From Pararobbsia alpina_A (GTDB lineage Bacteria > Pseudomonadota > Gammaproteobacteria > Burkholderiales > Burkholderiaceae), in the NCBI RefSeq assembly GCF_965118125.1, contig NZ_OZ221288.1, positions 1,860,001 through 1,924,000 of the forward strand: a stretch of DNA of 64,000 bases, in the 5' to 3' direction. Numbering within the stretch: the stretch's first letter is position 1; each line of letters opens with the position of its first letter. Under the pieces are notes generated by a model that made no database searches, had not been told where the DNA came from, and saw nothing but the letters and a program-made list of their open reading frames with translations. Positions 26,490 through 34,859 of this stretch are shown here, piece after piece. A program made the position numbers and the translations under genes.

Positions 26490-26714
26490 CCAGCAGGCCC
26501 GCGAGTTCGCCGGGCGGGTGTTGCCTGAGCGCCGGTTCGGAGTCTGCCTGGCGAGCCACGCTTGAAGGAGATGACGGCGAGCCGATCGGGCTCGTCGCGC
26601 ACTCCGCCACAGCAACACATCGGCAGGCCTCTTCAGCGACGACGGATGGCAAACCACACACGCAACGGTTCGATGTCCGATCGGTCATATTCAGGCCCGA
26701 TCGATTGCGCGGGT

Positions 26715-27398
26715 TCACGCTGGTGGACTCACGCCCTCTGTGAGCAACCCATACCCGACTCCCGGTACGGACACGAGTTTGACCGTCATTCCCGCGGTTT
26801 GCAGTTTCATGCGTAACCGCGACGCGAGCAGATTGAGATTCGCGGGATTTACATCGTCCTTGCCCGGCCAGACGTAACGCACGAGTCGATCGCGATCGAC
26901 TGTCGCCTGGCCCGCACGCAACAGGCACTCCATCATTAGGAATTCGTGACGCGTGAGCTTGCATCGCGTCGCGCGCTCGGCGTAGGTCAGCGTCTCGGCG
27001 TCGAGCGGACCCAGTCGTGTAACGAGCCTCGGCGAGCGCACGCGCAGCAGCCGCTTCATGCGCTCGTTGAATTCCAGAAACGACACCGGCCGTTCGAAGC
27101 CCGCATCCGCACCGAGCTTGAGCATCGCCGTGCGTTCGTCTGCCTTGAGCGGATCGGACACGACGATCAGCACGACATCGTGCGCAACCGCCCTGAGTTG
27201 TGAGATCGCGTCGCTGACGCTGCGCATGGAGGTCGGCACGCCGGTCATCAGGACGATCACATCGAACGATTCGTCGTTGGCCGCAAACACGCCGTCGCGC
27301 GCGTCGTGAAGCTCTTCGACACTATGCGAGGCTTCGAGCAGGGCTTTCTTCAGATAACGCGCATCGGGATGAAACGCGGAGAGCAGCAGGATGCGCAT
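26715..27398 (-). CDS. OmpR-family response regulator with degenerate receiver
   Basis: 227 aa from MRILLLSAFHPD; the frame upstream is not coding-like. The C-terminal winged helix is complete (LTRHEFLMMECLLRAGQATVDRDRLVRYVWPGKDDVNPANLNLLASRLRMKL...VKLVSVPGVGYGLL). The N-terminal receiver keeps its fold but lacks the phosphorylation residues: the acidic pair after strand 1 reads SAFH, the acceptor Asp position reads VLMTG, and the lysine before Pro-Phe is Arg (FERPVSF). It probably acts independently of phosphorylation. No histidine kinase adjoins. The DUF3592-clc pair lies upstream on the same strand, 246 bases away. Confidence 0.8.
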   Translation of the reverse strand: MRILLLSAFHPDARYLKKALLEASHSVEELHDARDGVFAANDESFDVIVLMTGVPTSMRSVSDAISQLRAVAHDVVLIVVSDPLKADERTAMLKLGADAGFERPVSFLEFNERMKRLLRVRSPRLVTRLGPLDAETLTYAERATRCKLTRHEFLMMECLLRAGQATVDRDRLVRYVWPGKDDVNPANLNLLASRLRMKLQTAGMTVKLVSVPGVGYGLLTEGVSPPA

Positions 27399-27644
27399 TT
27401 GTCGTCGTTGTACATGGCGCTGAAGCCGGCCATCGTTCAACGGTCTCGTGTCGCCGGTGACGCCATGATCACCGAATGTCCCGGCAAATGACACTGAATA
27501 ATTCTTTAACTTCGACGCGGTGTCTGCGTGATGTGTAGCGTGCGTCGCAGGGCGTCTGATGCGGGCCTCCGACGTGCGGTGTGTGAGGTGCGGTACGTGA
27601 TGCGCCGTGTGTAAACAACACCGTGTGGAAATGACTACCGGCAA

Positions 27645-28223
27645 TCAGCCGCGCAGCGACTCATCCGGATCCGCGTCACGCGGATGCCTGTCGTGGGGAT
27701 GCCTGAATGCATCACGATAGAGCGCAAACGTCGGCAGCAGAAGAACCGCCAGTATGAGTAGCGGCATCGCCGTCTTGAGTACGAGCACGCGCAGATGCTG
27801 ACGCCGTGGCACCGACTGGCCCGGCTGTTCCGGGTCGTAGTAGGCGGAAAAGTGCTGTCCGAGCGGCATCGTGCCAACGGAAGTCAACGGCTCGTCGCTG
27901 CGATCCCACTTCGACCAGTAAGGCGGTGCCCAGTCCTTACCGGAGCCGCGGTAGTGTCTGCCTGCGACAACGTAGGTGTAGGTCCAGCACGCGCGCACCG
28001 ATGCGTCGACGCCGCAATACGACGTTTGCGGCGATGCATCGACGCGCGCCGTGACGCGATGCCATGCCTGCTTTTCGAAGAACACCGTTGCCGGCCTGAA
28101 GAGGAACTCGTAGAGCCCGATCACTGCGCAGAGCGCGAGGAGCGCCGCCGTCGCGCCCTGCCAGAACCACGCAAAGTCGCTCGCGGGATGTTTGACGGGT
28201 TCACGGGACGGCGACGGTGTCAT
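27645..28223 (-). CDS. DUF3592-like two-helix membrane protein
   Basis: 192 aa. The first helix is ~22-42 (GATAALLALCAVIGLYEFLF) and the second ~150-170 (LVLKTAMPLLILAVLLLPTF). The external domain between them has two Cys (YCGVDASVRACWTYTYVVAGRHYRG) and the DUF3592-type motif GQHFSAYYDPEQPGQSV. The C-terminal tail is His/Asp/Arg-rich (RHPHDRHPRDADPDE). It follows the ClC gene by 27 bases on the same strand, so the two are probably co-transcribed. Function unknown. Confidence 0.7.
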   Translation of the reverse strand: MTPSPSREPVKHPASDFAWFWQGATAALLALCAVIGLYEFLFRPATVFFEKQAWHRVTARVDASPQTSYCGVDASVRACWTYTYVVAGRHYRGSGKDWAPPYWSKWDRSDEPLTSVGTMPLGQHFSAYYDPEQPGQSVPRRQHLRVLVLKTAMPLLILAVLLLPTFALYRDAFRHPHDRHPRDADPDESLRG

Positions 28224-28250
28224 GTCATCCTCGATGCGCAGGGTTCGGCG

Positions 28251-30068
28251 TCAATGCTTGCCCGCTGACGCGTCAGGGCTCGTCGCAGCGGTCGGGCGCT
28301 GCGCCGCGCGCGGCGCGCCCGAGAAGAACATCGGCGAACGAAACACTTCGCGGCGTTCTTCTTCCTCGAAGGTATTCAAGGACGGCTTGACGAGGTCCGA
28401 TCGGCTGACGATACCGACAAGCCGGCGATGTTTCGGGTCGTCGACCACGGGCAACCTTTCGAGCCCGTGTACGGCGAGCCGGGTCGAAATCGTCTTGAGG
28501 GTTTCAGTCGCAAGCGCTGCAGGCGCGACATTGACCCCGAACAACTCGCCCATCGTGGTGGCCGTCGTCGTGTGCCGCGCTGCAAGCACGGCGTCACGAT
28601 CGACCATGCCGACCAGAACCTCGCCGCGCACGACCGGATACGCGCGATGTTTCTGCGCGCGGCCGAAGTGCGTCTCGAGTGCGGCGTCGAGCGGCATTTC
28701 GGCATCGATTGCGACCGGCGCGCGCGTCATGACTTCATCGACGAAATGCCGCTCGAGCGGGTCGATGCCGTACTCGCGATAGATGTGGTACCCGCGACGT
28801 GCGATCTTCTCTGTCAGGATCGAGCGGCGCATGACGAGCACCGTGAATCCGTAAGACACGGCCGACGCCAGGAGCAGTGGCGCAAACGCGTTGAGGTCGT
28901 GGGTCAACTCGAACGCGAAGATGACCGACATGATCGGCGCGCGCATCATGCCGCCGAGCGTCGCGGCCATAAAGACGAGCGGCCACAGACCGGGGGAGCC
29001 GCCGGGCAGATACGGCCCGAGCACCGCGCCGAGTGCCGCACCCATCATCAACAACGGAGCGAGCACGCCGCCCGATGTTCCGGAGCCAAGTGCGATCACC
29101 CACATGATCGCCTTGACGACGATCAGTGCCACGACAAACGACACGGCGAGATGACTGGCGAGCAAGTCGCCGATCACGTCATAGCCGACACCCAGTGCGC
29201 GAGGCTCGAAATAGCCGCCGACACCCACGGCAATGCCGCCGATCGCAGGCCACCACATCCAGTGAATCGGCAGCTTGCCGAAGAGATCTTCGATCTTGTA
29301 GAGCGACGTCGACAACGCGAGCGACAGTGCACCCGCAAGCAGGCCGGCGATCGTGCACGACACCAGCCCGATCGTGCCAAGCGGCGCCGTCTGAAGCGGA
29401 AACAGCGGACCGGCGCCCAGGATCAGCGGCCGCGCAAATGCGGCAACCGCACAGGCAATCGCCACGGGCAACAAACTGCGGGGGCGCAGTTCGAACAGCA
29501 GGAGTTCAACGGCAAGCAAGACGGCGGCGATCGGCGTGCCGAACACCGCCGTCATGCCCGCCACCGCGCCTGCCACGAGCAGCGTCTTGCGTTCGGCGCC
29601 CGTCAGATGGAAGAACTGAGCAATCAGCGAGCCGACCGCGCCGCCCGTCATGATGATCGGGCCTTCCGCGCCGAACGGTCCGCCACTGCCGATCGCAATG
29701 GCCGACGACAGCGGCTTGAGCACGGCGACTTTCGGCGACATCTTGCTCTTGCCGAACAGAATCGCCTCGATCGCCTCGGGAATGCCGTGACCGCGAATGG
29801 CCGGGCTGCCGTAGCGAGCAACCAGGCCAATGATCAGACCGCCGATCACGGGAACGACGATGACCCACGGGCCCAGATGGTTCTGTGCGGGCGATTGTGC
29901 GTCGAACGACAATGTCCCGTAGAAGAACAGATTCGTAAAGAAACTGATCAGATGCAGCAGGACCCAGGCGGTCCCTGTGCTCAGCGCCCCGATGACCGCC
30001 GCAATCACGGCGATTCTCAATAGGCGCCCGTTTGCGGCGAAATCGCCGCGTGAAGCATGCTCTTGCAC
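28251..30068 (-). CDS. ClC-family chloride channel/transporter with tandem CBS domains
   Basis: 605 aa. The membrane domain (residues ~15-435) contains the ClC signatures GSGGPFGAEGPIIMTGG (the gating Glu is in GAEGP) and GSGTSGGVLAPLLMMGAALG (GxFxP-like region). The cytoplasmic part (~445-570) carries two CBS motifs (VDEVMTRAPVAIDAEMPLDAALE; VHGLERLPVVDDPKHRRLVGIVSRSDLVKP) that in relatives bind adenine nucleotides. It starts at GTG 30068 with GGAG upstream. The GSGGP filter differs from the GSGIP of CLC-ec1; Ser is kept. Transport of chloride or a related anion is expected. Two strong palindromes lie just upstream. Confidence 0.88.
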   Translation of the reverse strand: MQEHASRGDFAANGRLLRIAVIAAVIGALSTGTAWVLLHLISFFTNLFFYGTLSFDAQSPAQNHLGPWVIVVPVIGGLIIGLVARYGSPAIRGHGIPEAIEAILFGKSKMSPKVAVLKPLSSAIAIGSGGPFGAEGPIIMTGGAVGSLIAQFFHLTGAERKTLLVAGAVAGMTAVFGTPIAAVLLAVELLLFELRPRSLLPVAIACAVAAFARPLILGAGPLFPLQTAPLGTIGLVSCTIAGLLAGALSLALSTSLYKIEDLFGKLPIHWMWWPAIGGIAVGVGGYFEPRALGVGYDVIGDLLASHLAVSFVVALIVVKAIMWVIALGSGTSGGVLAPLLMMGAALGAVLGPYLPGGSPGLWPLVFMAATLGGMMRAPIMSVIFAFELTHDLNAFAPLLLASAVSYGFTVLVMRRSILTEKIARRGYHIYREYGIDPLERHFVDEVMTRAPVAIDAEMPLDAALETHFGRAQKHRAYPVVRGEVLVGMVDRDAVLAARHTTTATTMGELFGVNVAPAALATETLKTISTRLAVHGLERLPVVDDPKHRRLVGIVSRSDLVKPSLNTFEEEERREVFRSPMFFSGAPRAAQRPTAATSPDASAGKH

Positions 30069-30105
30069 TACCCGCTCTCCGTTTTGCGATGGTCATATCA
30101 AGACG

Positions 30106-30125
30106 CAATTCGCCACGGCGAATTG
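30106..30125. promoter_or_regulatory. Perfect 9-bp-arm palindrome upstream of the ClC gene
   Basis: CAATTCGCC and GGCGAATTG with two bases between, 38 bases before the GTG start. It is operator-like; the regulator is unknown. Confidence 0.55.
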
Positions 30126-30127
30126 GA

Positions 30128-30150
30128 TTTACATCATAACATGATATAAA
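30128..30150. promoter_or_regulatory. Near-perfect 23-bp palindrome upstream of the ClC gene
   Basis: TTTACATCAT and ATGATATAAA flank AAC, with nine of ten positions paired. It lies three bases beyond the first palindrome. AT-rich symmetry of this size is typical of a dimeric repressor site. Confidence 0.6.
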
Positions 30151-30259
30151 TTTGGCCTGCGAAGGACGGGCGGGGTGCGGTCAGGAGTCGTGTGACTGAC
30201 GACAACACCGTACGAATCCCGCGATTCCGCCGCCCGACGAGTGGCGGAGTCAGAGGCCT

Positions 30260-31585
30260 CTACCGTTGAGATCTAGCGGATGATTTCCCGGAAAGCAGGG
30301 TTCGCCACCATTCGATCACCGGCTTGACGACGGTCTCCTTCACAAACCCGGAAACTCGGACCCACATCACTCGGAGGCGCGCGCGGAAACCTCGCTTCTC
30401 CTGTGGCACGTGAAACGCACCGGGCGGCGGCCTTCGTGATCCTTCGTCGGCCGACTGGTGGATTGGAGCTTGCGACGCCACGCCGCACATCCCTCGCTGT
30501 GGTAGTCCGAATGCTTGCGCTTCACGCTCGCACGACCGGAGGGAAGCCTCCATCCTCCGTCGGGATTCGTCAGCAAGCTTCCTCGCAACAACAGCAATCG
30601 ACGCCGCGTCGGACATCTGCGGCTGCGCTCCCGCAGCGGCCACCAATGCCCATCGGAACGCCTCCGGATCCTCGGCATCCCGTAGTATCAGCAGCTCCCT
30701 ACCCATCGCTTTCAGTGCTTCAGCAACGCATTCGTGCATCCAGATGTGGATCCCGGAATCTCGGGACGTGCACCCCAGCTGCTCGAATACGCTTCGCCTG
30801 GCCGACTGCGGCGCCGGGCCGACAGATTCGGCGCACGGGAAGTGAAGCCTTTGCGGTGTCTCACCGCCAGCCCGACTTAACGCCTCGAGCGTGCGTACGA
30901 AACTCACGGCGAGCGCGGCCGTGTACTCGGGATCGGTGGGGGCAATCGTCACGATATCGTCGGACAGCAGGCGACACATGATCGACGGGGTGCCCAAATC
31001 GATAGCGCGTCCGGGCGCTTCGCTCGAATCGCTCTCCTCGAAGCGGGCTGCCCGCCCGTCGATACCGAAAATCACATTGTTTGCGTCGAGGCCACTGATA
31101 CATCCGTTGTCGAGCGCAAGGCCGAGGCGAAATACATATCGCGTCAGAAGCGCGACTTGTTCACCCCAGTCGCGACGCGACTGTTGGGGTGGCGTCAAGG
31201 CCTCCCTCAACTCAGGACCCGCCAGCAGCATGGTTCGGATGTCGCTCTTCGGGTTCCCGGTGGGCTCGAATGTTGTCTCGAGCGTCAGGCCGCATCGTAT
31301 TCGCGCTGCCAGGCGGGTCAGCCTATCGTTCTCAGATGGCGCGTCGCCGCACGAACCCTTCTGCGCCGATGTAGCGCCTGCTCCGGCGGTGGGTCCGGAA
31401 TCCGAGCGGGACGTCGGACGTCCTGTGACACCACTCGCTCTCCAGGTGCCTGCCTCCTGCGCCATTTCCTTGATCTCTTTTATCGTGTTCCTGAACGCCG
31501 ACCTGGTAGTTTCGAATTCCTTCGCTACCCAGGTTGCTACGAAGCGCTTAGTCCAGGAGCCAACACTGGGACTGTTTCCTGGCAT
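30260..31585 (-). CDS. Unrecognised protein, second member of a tandem paralogue pair
   Basis: 441 aa, no family recognised, no signal peptide or clear membrane helix. It is homologous along most of its length to the gene upstream. Shared landmarks (here/there) are NNVIFGIDGRAARFEES (169-185) with NVVFGFAGRALRMDES; LGTPSIMCRLLSDDI with IGTDAIVGRLLSDKV; AALAVSFVRTLEALSR with AALAVDFASLLDTATR; and VFEQLGCTSRDSGIHIWMHE (266-285) with a matching FFERLGC...VWMHE block. The C-terminus is basic and amphipathic (RARLRVMWVRVSGFVKETVV). It starts 32 bases after the upstream stop with a GGAA ribosome site, implying one operon. The lack of an export signal and the soluble, divergent, duplicated nature are compatible with a secreted effector, but that is inference. 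Confidence 0.7.
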   Translation of the reverse strand: MPGNSPSVGSWTKRFVATWVAKEFETTRSAFRNTIKEIKEMAQEAGTWRASGVTGRPTSRSDSGPTAGAGATSAQKGSCGDAPSENDRLTRLAARIRCGLTLETTFEPTGNPKSDIRTMLLAGPELREALTPPQQSRRDWGEQVALLTRYVFRLGLALDNGCISGLDANNVIFGIDGRAARFEESDSSEAPGRAIDLGTPSIMCRLLSDDIVTIAPTDPEYTAALAVSFVRTLEALSRAGGETPQRLHFPCAESVGPAPQSARRSVFEQLGCTSRDSGIHIWMHECVAEALKAMGRELLILRDAEDPEAFRWALVAAAGAQPQMSDAASIAVVARKLADESRRRMEASLRSCEREAQAFGLPQRGMCGVASQAPIHQSADEGSRRPPPGAFHVPQEKRGFRARLRVMWVRVSGFVKETVVKPVIEWWRTLLSGKSSARSQR

Positions 31586-31617
31586 AGCTCTGTTCCATTC
31601 CGTTCAAAAGAAAAGAG

Positions 31618-33114
31618 TCAGTGTGCGTGCGGATGATGCACACGCACGAAGAGGTTCTTGCAAAACGCTGCGATGCGAGAAAAGGCGAATCGAATGTGCG
31701 CCATGAGGCCGCGCGGCTTCGGTGCCCGCGGTTCACCACTGACCCGCGGCTCCCACGCAATCTGCCTCGCCGCGAGTGTGCGATGGATCGCGTCGCGAAC
31801 ACTCGCGACGGCGTCCTCTCGGGACTTCATCACGTACGGCGTCGGCGTGATCTTCCAGCGAAGCGAACCTGGCTCCGTCGGATCAGACTCCGATCCGACG
31901 TTCAACCCCAACGCATCGAGCGCGTTGCTCATGACTTCATGCATCCAAACGCCCTTGCCGGGATTCGCCTGCGTGCAGCCAAGCCTTTCGAAGAATCCGC
32001 GAACGCCGAACAGATGCCGTGTGGGCGTAGCGCCAGCGCCTGCGGCACGAAGGTCGTTCCACTGCCTGCCGCTCAGCCGGGTGGCAGTGTCGAGCAGGGA
32101 GGCGAAGTCCACAGCGAGCGCGGCTGCGGCATCGACATCGGCCGGTTCACGGATGCGAACCTTGTCCGATAGCAAACGACCCACGATGGCATCGGTTCCG
32201 ATATCTTCATGCGCGCTGTAGGGGGGCGCGTGGGACTCATCCATACGCAGCGCGCGGCCTGCGAATCCAAACACCACGTTGAAGACATCCGCCGGATCCA
32301 CACACTGCTTCTCGCAAGCGGTGCGAAGCGCGTTGACGTATTGCCGCGTGACGTTCAGCCGAGACGGCAGTCCGTGATTCAAAAACGCAGGAGGTATGTT
32401 GACGTCCTTGACGACTCTGCCTGACAGCAGCACATCACGGATCTCTTTAGCGGGGACGTCCGGGAAAGTCAGCGCCTGATCGATATTCAACAAGCATTGC
32501 GCGACGTTGAAACGTGGGGTCTCGCATTCTGCATTCGCCGGGTCGCACAGCTTGGCCCACCCTTGGACCGGATGCGCCGCCTTCTGTCCGGGACTGGCGT
32601 TGACGGGCCGCGCTGCGGACTGCGGCGCGGCCTGACGTGGCGCTACCGTCGGAGACTTTGATGGCACCTCGGCCGCTTCCACGTCCTCACTATCGTCGAT
32701 CCATGCTTCGAACGTGGTCCGGATCTCGCGTGCGAGCGTCCATCCATCGCACGATCCGGTGACATCGAGTGTCGAGGCGTCGGACGACGCACAGGGATTC
32801 GTGCCAGGCTCGCTTTCGCCGGCAAACCACGTCCAGACCGCCGAGACCACGGATCGCATCCCGGTGACCAGCGACCAACCCGACAATGACCCGTGATCCC
32901 CCTCGATCAAGTGAGCATCATCGTCCGGTACACTTTCAACACCAGAAGCCCTCGTCTCATCGGTACAGATGCTCGTGCGCAATATCGAGTTTCGTCCCAA
33001 CACGGACTGCAGCGCACGCAAGGCGTACGATCCAAAGCCTGCCGTCGAACCCGGCTCTTGACAAATCAGCGAGGCAACAACGCACCGCTGAAGACTGCCG
33101 ACATCTAAGGACAT
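31618..33114 (-). CDS. Unrecognised protein, first member of a tandem paralogue pair
   Basis: 498 aa, no family recognised. Residues ~1-185 are low in conservation, acidic then Pro/Ala/Ser-rich (APRQAAPQSAARPVNASPG), probably a flexible linker. Residues ~195-425 form the domain shared with the downstream gene, including NVVFGFAGRALRMDES (279-294), IGTDAIVGRLLSDKV (305-319) and FFERLGCTQANPGKGVWMHE (374-393). The basic C-terminus (LMAHIRFAFSRIAAFCKNLFVRVHH) resembles that of the paralogue. It contains at least ten Cys, with no secretion signal. ATG 33114 has a modest GGGAG upstream. It is the leader of a two-gene operon; the beta-lactamase gene is divergent. Confidence 0.72.
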   Translation of the reverse strand: MSLDVGSLQRCVVASLICQEPGSTAGFGSYALRALQSVLGRNSILRTSICTDETRASGVESVPDDDAHLIEGDHGSLSGWSLVTGMRSVVSAVWTWFAGESEPGTNPCASSDASTLDVTGSCDGWTLAREIRTTFEAWIDDSEDVEAAEVPSKSPTVAPRQAAPQSAARPVNASPGQKAAHPVQGWAKLCDPANAECETPRFNVAQCLLNIDQALTFPDVPAKEIRDVLLSGRVVKDVNIPPAFLNHGLPSRLNVTRQYVNALRTACEKQCVDPADVFNVVFGFAGRALRMDESHAPPYSAHEDIGTDAIVGRLLSDKVRIREPADVDAAAALAVDFASLLDTATRLSGRQWNDLRAAGAGATPTRHLFGVRGFFERLGCTQANPGKGVWMHEVMSNALDALGLNVGSESDPTEPGSLRWKITPTPYVMKSREDAVASVRDAIHRTLAARQIAWEPRVSGEPRAPKPRGLMAHIRFAFSRIAAFCKNLFVRVHHPHAH

Positions 33115-33263
33115 TCACGGCGCTCCCGAATTCAGATTCTTCTCACGAAGGTCTCACGGGTCGCCCGACACAAATTGCCTAACTCGATCGACTTTCTCTA
33201 CCGCAGGGTTGCAGCGAAAATAGCGCAACGATCGCCGTTCCTTGAATTCACGCTCTCGAAGAC

Positions 33264-34181
33264 ATGACTCGAATCGTCTCTCAACGCCCCGTGTCCCCCA
33301 CTCGCCGCTCGCTTCTGGTCACTGCGATCCTTGCCCCGCTTCTCCGGTACGTGCCTGCGCGGGCGGCCAATCCCGATGCGACATTGGCAACCATCCATGA
33401 CGCACTCGCCGCACTTGAAAGGACATCGGGGGGACGACTGGGTGTCGCAGTGACCGATACGGCAACGAACGCCCGGGCCGGATATCGCTCCGACGAACGC
33501 TTTGCGTTCTGCAGCACATTCAAGGTCGTGCTGAGTTCGGCCGTTCTCAAGCGAAACGAGACAGAGCCCGGTTTGCTCGACCGCCACATCGACTACACGA
33601 AAGCCGAGATGGTCTCGTACTCGCCCATCACAGAAAAGCATCTCGGCGAAGGCATGACGGTGGCCGCGCTCTGCGCGGCCGCGCTGCAGTACAGCGACAA
33701 TTCTGCCGCGAACGCATTGCTGCGCCTCATCGGCGGCCCCGAAGCCGTGACCGCATTCGCGCACTCGGTCGGCGATACGACGTTTCGACTTGATCGAACT
33801 GAAACGACGCTCAACACAGCGATCCCGGGCGATCCGCGCGATACGTCGACGCCCGCGGCCATGGCGGCGCTGCTTCAGAAGTTCGCCCTCGGCGACGTGC
33901 TCGCGCCCGACAGCCGTCGGCAACTGGTGGAGTGGATGCGCGGCAATACAACAGGGGGGAAACGCATACGAGCCGGCGTTCCCTCGACATGGGAAGTCGC
34001 GGACAAGACCGGCACCGGCGACTACGGCACGACCAACGACCTGGGTCTGGCCTGGCCGCCCGAGCGGCCACCGCTCGTCATCGCGACCTACTACACCCAA
34101 CCGGAAAAAGGCACGGATGCACCCGCCCGCGACGACGTGCTTGCGTCAGCCGCTCGCATCGTGTCCCACGCCTTCGGTTAA
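33264..34181 (+). CDS. Class A beta-lactamase (PenA-like), Tat signal
   Basis: 305 aa serine beta-lactamase that hydrolyses beta-lactams in the periplasm. The N-terminus carries a twin-arginine signal (SPTRRSLLVTAILAPLL) ending in ARA-AN; no lipobox is present. Active-site motifs are all there: FCSTFK with nucleophile Ser84 (Ambler 70, Cys at 69), SDN at 144-146 (130-132), ETTLN with Glu180 (166), and KTG at 248-250 (234-236). KTGTGDYGTTND is typical of Burkholderiaceae Pen enzymes and lacks Cys238, so the carbapenemase-type disulfide is absent. No penR/ampR regulator adjoins. ATG 33264 lies eight codons ahead of the Tat motif. Confidence 0.92.
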   Translation: MTRIVSQRPVSPTRRSLLVTAILAPLLRYVPARAANPDATLATIHDALAALERTSGGRLGVAVTDTATNARAGYRSDERFAFCSTFKVVLSSAVLKRNETEPGLLDRHIDYTKAEMVSYSPITEKHLGEGMTVAALCAAALQYSDNSAANALLRLIGGPEAVTAFAHSVGDTTFRLDRTETTLNTAIPGDPRDTSTPAAMAALLQKFALGDVLAPDSRRQLVEWMRGNTTGGKRIRAGVPSTWEVADKTGTGDYGTTNDLGLAWPPERPPLVIATYYTQPEKGTDAPARDDVLASAARIVSHAFG

Positions 34182-34196
34182 CGGGCGTTCACTGCG

Positions 34197-34301
34197 TCAG
34201 GACGCTTCGGTTCGCCAGTCATCGCCCGGCATGATGCGTTTCATGAATTCGTCGAAGAGCGGAAACGTGGGGGCATTCTCCAAAGAGTTGTGGCGACACA
34301 T
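34197..34301 (-). CDS. Tiny ORF, 34 aa, next to the large inverted repeat
   Basis: ATG 34301 abuts the left arm of the inverted repeat. The product MCRHNSLENAPTFPLFDEF... ends in PGDDWRTEAS. Codon choice is GC-rich and resembles neighbouring genes, suggesting real coding or the remnant of a longer gene. No ribosome site is visible, so a leaderless message would be needed. No family recognised. Confidence 0.35.
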   Translation of the reverse strand: MCRHNSLENAPTFPLFDEFMKRIMPGDDWRTEAS

Positions 34302-34356
34302 ATACAGAAGTTAGCAAAGTTATGCTTCGGAGATAACTTCGCTAACTTTTGTATAT
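34300..34356. repeat. 24-bp-arm inverted repeat
   Basis: The left arm at 34300-34323 and right arm at 34333-34356 are separated by nine bases. They pair at 22 of 24 positions. The core AAGTTAGC...AAGTTAT is repeated within each arm (AAGTTAGCAAAGTTAT and complement). It is markedly more AT-rich than its surroundings. It could be a double operator for a divergent promoter, or a relic of mobile DNA. Confidence 0.85.
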
Positions 34357-34367
34357 TTGGAGTCATC

Positions 34368-34463
34368 TTGACACCCGAAGCCGCAGGCCGACGGCGCCCT
34401 AAGGGCAGTTGGCGCCTCTCGAGAGTCGCTGCGGCAGCGGGCTCCAAACCCATCCCAAATTAA
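34368..34463 (+). CDS. Tiny ORF, 31 aa, right of the large inverted repeat
   Basis: TTG 34368 has GGAG five bases upstream. The product MTPEAAGRRRPKGSWRLSRV is strongly basic and Ala-rich, ending SKPIPN. It could be the first codons of a decayed DNA-binding protein. Family unknown. Confidence 0.3.
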   Translation: MTPEAAGRRRPKGSWRLSRVAAAAGSKPIPN

Positions 34464-34543
34464 TTCGCTTCAGCGCGACGGATTTTTGCGACTCGCTCCG
34501 TTCAAGTCATCAAACCCTTGAAACCCGTACTTTGGAGAGCCGC

Positions 34544-34846
34544 ATGAAACTTCGTTCCCTGATGCTCGCCGCGCTGACCGCCGCGTCGGCGCTGAGTGCA
34601 AGCGCTGCGCTTGCGCAGGAAGTCCTCATCGCCCCCATGGGACCGCCGCCGGCCCGCGTTGAGCCGCCACCGCCGCCGCGTGACGGCTTTATATGGGATC
34701 CGGGCCACTGGCGCTATATGCACGGCCAGTACGGGTGGGCGCCCGGTCATTGGCAACCGGTGCGGGTCGGCTATCGCTGGATCCCCGGTCACTGGGCGCC
34801 GCGCGGTCCGAACTGGCGCTGGATCCCGGGTCACTGGGCGCGATAA
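34544..34846 (+). CDS. Exported YXWXPGHW-repeat protein
   Basis: 100 aa with a strong ribosome site (GGAGAG). Signal peptide LRSLMLAALTAASALSASAALA, cleaved near residue 24. A Pro-rich linker (APMGPPPARVEPPPPPRD) precedes four WxPGHW units: FIWDPGHW, YGWAPGHW, YRWIPGHW, WRWIPGHW. Such repeat proteins are common in Burkholderiaceae and are associated with the envelope; function is not established. It is followed 13 bases later by a small lipoprotein gene, and a second protein of this type occurs at 39780. Confidence 0.82.
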   Translation: MKLRSLMLAALTAASALSASAALAQEVLIAPMGPPPARVEPPPPPRDGFIWDPGHWRYMHGQYGWAPGHWQPVRVGYRWIPGHWAPRGPNWRWIPGHWAR

Positions 34847-34859
34847 GGAGCAAACCACG

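Larger units (their letters stand above)
34182..34543. other. 362-base region with a large inverted repeat and two tiny ORFs
   Basis: Contains the 57-base inverted repeat at 34300-34356, a 34-codon leftward ORF starting at its left edge and a 31-codon rightward ORF starting 12 bases past its right edge (all listed separately). The remainder up to 34543 carries the promoter of the YXWXPGHW gene. Confidence 0.6.

Noticed and set aside
33264..34181. Possible carbapenemase because Cys precedes the active-site Ser
   Set aside because: Cys238 (Ambler), needed for the KPC/SME-type disulfide, is absent; the KTGTGDYGTTND region is that of ordinary Pen enzymes.
34300..34356. Resemblance of ATAACTTCG in the large inverted repeat to loxP
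   Set aside because: The arms face outward instead of inward around the spacer and the rest of the 13-base loxP arm does not match; no recombinase gene nearby.
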